Assembly (NCBI GenBank): GCA_026122225.1
Contig: JANEZZ010002705.1
Coordinates: 267,001 to 331,000, forward strand
Direction of reading: 5' to 3'
Length of the DNA stretch: 64,000 nt
Source: Heloderma charlesbogerti
Taxonomy: Eukaryota; Chordata; Lepidosauria; Squamata; Helodermatidae
A program made the translations under genes and the position numbers. Shown here piece after piece: positions 59,523-64,000 of this stretch. The notes beneath the pieces are model-generated. The model was not told where the DNA came from, made no database searches, and saw nothing but the letters and a program-made list of their open reading frames with translations. Numbering within the stretch: position 1 is the first letter of the stretch; each line of letters begins with the position of its first letter.

Positions 59523-59760
59523 CCTAAATGATTAATGCATGTAGAGGGGTGGGGTAATAGTTTTGGTTTCACTTTTGCCTGCCTTGACTGTTTTAGTTGT
59601 AACAAGTAGATGCCTGTTTACTTAACATTAAGAGGTCCTGTTTAAAGCTTGTTTCTGTCTCAACTGTGGTCAGGCAAAGATTACTATGCAACACATATAT
59701 GTGTAACCATCATTTTATGGGCTAGTTCATTAATGCATTCTTCAAGCTGGATCCAGACTT

Positions 59761-59849
59761 AGTCATGTTTAGAGTAGACCCATTCGAATTAATTGGTCAT
59801 GATTAACTTGCAGCCCATTGATTTCATTGGATTTATGCTAAGCATGACT
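59761..59849. repeat. Small inverted repeat (AGTCATG termini)
   Basis: AGTCATGTTTAGAGTAGACC and the complement of TTTATGCTAAGCATGACT form diverged arms of about 35 bp. Similar short pieces occur near 26580-26640 and 36128-36175, so it is a dispersed small palindromic repeat. Confidence 0.55.
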
Positions 59850-59870
59850 AAATTTCCATCCAAACTTTAA

Positions 59871-62800
59871 ACAAACAAACAAAAGGTGGGGGGAAGATAT
59901 GTAAAAGATTTATTGTTTCTAGACAAGCCTATAATACAATAGGAAATTACTGCCATAATCCTATCCTCAAAGAAAATACAAATAAATAATGGTATTTAAC
60001 AAGGAGAACTGTGATGTAACATTTGAATGGGCTTCATTCTCTCAGTGTCTCACGCGTATTTTCTCAGTTATGCCTTTTCTTAAAAAAAAAAAAAATGGTG
60101 AAGACCCCATGGAAGTAAAACAAGAACAACACCTATGTACTATTACTGTTTGTATAGAATAATGGAACCAAGGATAAAGTTTAAATACACGACTTGAAAT
60201 GAGTTTTCTCCTAGAATCAATGGCCTATAAAAAGACATACAAAATATATACATCTTTCACAGAGAAATATAGTGAATGGCTTCCAGTTATTCTCCATTAT
60301 GAGCAAAGTTCATGAGGCCAGAAAGCTTCTTAAAGTTCATACCTTGCACAAAACCTCAGATCCATGCAAGTGTCACTTCGTGATTGCATTTCATCAGGAC
60401 TTGACATCTTGGTTTACCTTGCCACGATCAACTTTTGGCAGAAAAACACACACTCACACACACATGGAAGACATCATCTCCAAACCCCTGGCATTAAGTA
60501 TTCAGTCCATGTTCCCTTTCCATGTACTACAGAGCGCAGTAATGCTCTCATCTCCAAACTGGTGGCCCACACCTGACCTAACACACAACTAGGATTGGAT
60601 GGATTTGTCAGGTTCACTTTCTCCCAAATTCATTTTGTAGCCATTCTTTTCATCCCATTTATAAAGATGTTCTTACCGAAAACTGAACCAACCACAATTC
60701 TCACCCATCCGCACTGGCCAGATTCAACAGGTAAAGCTGCAGCAGTTAGTAGGCTCAGTGAAGCACTGAGCTATAGAAATTACCCCTGGCTGTGTTAAAA
60801 GAACTGAACTGGCTACCTGTTAGCTGCTGAACCATGTTTAGCACTTTGTTTTTAGTAATAGGGATGTATGAGAATTCTGTCTGGGAGGTGAAAACTTGAT
60901 GGATTTTCCAGTTCCTCCCTACAGATTTAATTCCGCCTCCCCCCCCCGCCCCCAGCATCAACTTGATCTGTCGTGAGTCAAGCCAATGCATGGATTCTGT
61001 TTTTATCTTTTTTAATGGCTTGGAGGGGGGGGGAATCCTTGAAATTTGTGCAAATGGTGTTGTAATTCTTAAAAAAAAAATGGCAATCTAGCACGAATGT
61101 GCACAATCACAATTTCCCCAGTCCTCTTGTAGCCCGCAGAGGCATATTCCTCTCTTGTAAATATTCTTGTCAGTTTTCATCCTCTCCACACACTACTTCA
61201 TTTGGCTCAGCACAGCCATATTCCATGCACATCAAAGAACCTGTCAATTCCCCCTGCCCCACTTTTACTCGGGAAGTGTCAAAATGGAGGATGCAATCCC
61301 AATATGTCTAAGATTAGATGACGGGGTTTTCAGGTAAATTTAGGCTTTGAGTAGTTCTCATTTTAAATCATGTTAAGAAATGTGGTTTTCACATTGACTA
61401 GGAGATGAATGAATATCTGTTCACCTCACCCTCACTCTATTAATATAGGAAATAAAAGGTGACATCACCCATAGGCATGGATGGATCAGTCTGTGTCTGG
61501 TATGTGCTGGTTTTTAATCTGTTCATTCCTAAATCCATTCTCTCTGCATCGATTTTTGAAGCAATGCAGGAAATTCACATTTCAATGCAAACACGTCCCC
61601 CCCCACACACACAAAATATGCATTCTGTACCTATTTCATTTATCCTAAAATACATTTTAGTGCATTTTGGTGTTTGTTTGTTTGTTTGTTTGTTTTTGAG
61701 CTGGGAACTATCACAAAATTTGGGGTAGTGTGAAAACTCAAGCTTAACTGCATTCTGATCTGTGTCTTAGGGAAGTGAGAATCAGATTGGATCACTTAAC
61801 AATGTGTACCAAATGAAACGATCAAACATCCTTAGTCAGCACACAGCCAGCTGCATCCAGTTCTCTCCCGTTTTGACACTGAACTAGTATTGTGCTGAAC
61901 ATTTCTTCCTCGATTTCCCCCCAACCATTCTCCTTCAATTTGATGCAGTGGGGGTGTCGTCACTCTTAAGCCTGTCCTTGGCAAGGCAGGTGCCAGGCAA
62001 CATTGTGCCTGTCCCTGGAGAGGAAACAGGACTGGGTCACAAATATGCAGGTGTGTATAGTGATCCCAGAAGTGGAGGCTGGTGGATCTGATGTTGGTAG
62101 GGCTGTGACTCCACTCTGGGTTCCAATCAGAACCAGCTGGGACTCTAAATGAGCTACCCAAGGTGCTGAACCTATTTTGGTGGTAGAGCTCAGCACTTTG
62201 GATAGCTCCTTTAGACTTCTGGCTGGTTCTGAGTGAAACCCAGAATGGATCCACCAAAATCAGAGCAACCAGCCTCCATTGGATCCCACATTGACCAGGG
62301 CAGGGGTGAGTCAGTGAGTTATAAAAGCCAAACCCAGCCAGTGTTTTGCTCACTGCTCAGAACCTGCCCATCCACCTTTTCAATGTCGGTGGGAGCAGTT
62401 GCTATGGGGCTGACTAGAAATATTTTCCCTGCTTGGCCCATTTGACGCTCATCGGTCATTTGGGAAATGTGGCTATGTGGGCAAACACAATCATTGCATG
62501 AAGCAGATTTGGCATGTGGTTTCCTACTTGTAGTGGTGCAAGGATTCAGGAAATCAGTTAGGGTCTGTCCCAAAGCCAAAGTCTGTAGGGAGTATAAAGT
62601 ACAACACAGAGAGTTCCAGAGAAGAGCAAGGTTATCAGGGCAACACAAGGCTGGCATCTGGATACCACATGGATATTGTGCCAGCTTTCTGTCCAGACTG
62701 GTTTGTTAAAGTCTCATCTTTCCTCTCTTCACTTTGGACTTCCCAGATCCCTAGTCCTATCCTGTTGGTGCTTTGGTTCCAGAATCAGCTTTTGAACAGG

Positions 62801-63360
62801 GTACATTTTGGACATTTCCATTGGACTTCAGTTCTAGTATTTCTGGATATAAATGTTGGTGGGGGAATGAAAACTCCAGGGCACAAACCTTGTGCTAAAC
62901 CTGATTGTTGACAGGTTTTGGTGGAAGAAGATTGACAGAAGGATACCACTGATCTAGAAAGTAAAGTCTTTCTATTTATGCTAATTGAAATCCCACAGGT
63001 ACACCACCACCCCTTTAAACCTCCCTTATTCCTGATATAAGTCCAAGCAGGCATTTTAATCTTTCACAGCAGCTTGCATCCTTCTGGAACAAGAATCAGG
63101 AAATGTGGGCAAGAAAGCTATGTCAAAGCATAGTTGAGCTTATTATAACATTTTTGAAGATTCATACTGAACTGAGATTACTGTTCTCCCTCCACCCCAA
63201 GTCTTTCATCTCCATGGATTGAGGGGGGAGTATTCCATCATGCTTTATTGGTCCTTGCCTCTCTCTCTCTCTCTTGAAGATAGCAAACAGTACTTCTTTT
63301 TCTTCCTAACTTAATTTATCATAATGCCAGACATTGGAAGGGGTGGGTGGGATAGAAGAC
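59871..63360. other. No recognised gene
   Basis: Contains a (GTTT)n run at 61671-61696 and a hAT-like left end (TAGGGATGTATGAGAATTC) at about 60860 for which no convincing right end was found. The 173-codon frame at 62353-61832 has no domain that I can recognise. Confidence 0.35.
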
Positions 63361-63670
63361 TCCCTAAAATTGGGGTCAGCTCCCTTCTTCACCTGGCCTT
63401 TGTTCAGTTGAAGAACACATTCAAGCGCTAATATCCCACCTCAAAGGGGATCTCATGGGGTTTGTCCTGAAATTGGGGACACCTCCCTTCTTCACCTGGC
63501 TTTTGTTCAGTTGAAGAACACATTCAAGTGGTAATATCCTACCTCAAAGGGAATCTCACGGGGTTTGTCCTAAAATTGGGGACACCTCCTTTCTTCACCT
63601 GGCTTTTGTTCGTTGAAGAACACATTCAAGTGGTAATATCTCACCTCAAAGGGGATCTCATGGGGTTTGC
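63361..63670 (+). repeat. Three tandem copies of a 103-bp unit
   Basis: Units begin at about 63362, 63465 and 63568 with TCCTRAAATTGGGG and contain TTGAAGAACACATTCAAG; copies differ at a few positions. It may be a piece of a satellite or a local expansion. Confidence 0.9.
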
Positions 63671-64000
63671 CCAAGGGTTTGGAATGGGCAGTGTTCTTTG
63701 GAGTTGCCTCAAGCCAAGAATCACTGGAGGTCCCCAGCAACAGTAACCTTAGGCCTAGCCAAGGTGGTGGCACCTAGGGCCTATTTTGGAAGCTTCACGG
63801 GTCCTATAAACCAGAGGTAGGAGATGTGTGGCCCTCCATATGTTGTTTGGAGGGGCCATTGCTCAGAGGTAGTGTAGCAGCCATATCGGGGGTCAGACTA
63901 AGTAGCCTCATGCAGTCTCATCCTTCATGTTCTTGCTGAGCTCTTTCTCCCTTGAATATATTGTTGTAAGCTGACGAGACACAGGAATTCCTTATCTTGT
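63671..64000. other. No recognised feature
   Basis: Short segment at the window edge with no supported gene; the AGATGTGTGGCCCTCCATAT block near 63820 resembles a piece of a common reptile palindromic repeat. Confidence 0.3.

Noticed and set aside
60858..61837. Another TAGGGATG element ending at ACATCCTTA
   Set aside because: The flanking octamers do not match and the interior has no symmetry, so the two ends cannot be paired.
61832..62353. 173-codon minus-strand frame as a gene
   Set aside because: No recognisable domain and no other support; length is within chance for this window.

Overview
The window looks like repeat-dense, intergenic DNA of a squamate reptile (lizard or snake); I found no host gene that I can support. 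The basis is the repeat set: a full-length RTE-BovB LINE, other RTE, CR1-like and L2-like LINE remains, a tRNA-derived SINE head, a MIR-like CORE-SINE, a Ngaro/DIRS tyrosine-recombinase retrotransposon, and a very large number of non-autonomous hAT-type DNA transposons. Species cannot be told from the sequence.

Layout. 1-6.6 kb: unremarkable DNA split by a complete BovB element (1113-4333, minus strand, 11-bp target duplication); a rearranged BovB scrap follows at 6578-6812. 7.1-11.8 kb: a composite hAT-like element bounded by an 8-bp duplication, holding a CR1-containing repeat and two palindromic hAT copies. 12.3-13.5 kb: two more hAT copies. 13.8-about 20 kb: a Ngaro-type retrotransposon on the minus strand with gag, RT/RNase H, tyrosine recombinase and SGNH hydrolase, broken by TGA codons, frameshifts and a nested hAT copy; a GC-rich stretch to about 20.9 kb may be its 5' region. 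21-30 kb: microsatellites and palindromic hAT copies in otherwise unrecognised DNA. 30.2-39.4 kb: a dense pile of hAT copies nested up to three deep, with an RTE fragment inside one of them. 40.2-46.4 kb: more hAT copies and a 2.59-kb tandem duplication whose breakpoints lie inside two of them. 46.4-64 kb: older L2/CR1-like remains, a few older hAT copies, microsatellites and a 103-bp tandem repeat.

The dominant and most interesting content is the palindromic hAT-type family (about twenty copies, 0.27-0.96 kb). Termini begin TAGGGATG; fourteen copies are flanked by perfect 8-bp target duplications. Inside are palindromes within palindromes: short hairpins built on TGATAGGCTACGTAAA and its complement, arranged symmetrically around a central inverted repeat. 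One end carries a second large hairpin. Near both ends lies a consensus 5' splice donor (AGGTAAGN), always pointing outward. None of the copies encodes a transposase, so they must depend on one elsewhere.

The family has reshaped the locus: it interrupts the Ngaro element, served as substrate for unequal crossing-over that made the 2.59-kb duplication, and appears to have guided copying of a 0.29-kb flank from 32.5-33.7 kb to 35.1-35.4 kb, leaving an empty site that dates one insertion. All readable in-frame stops in the two large retrotransposons are TGA, which fits decay of CGA arginine codons by CpG methylation.
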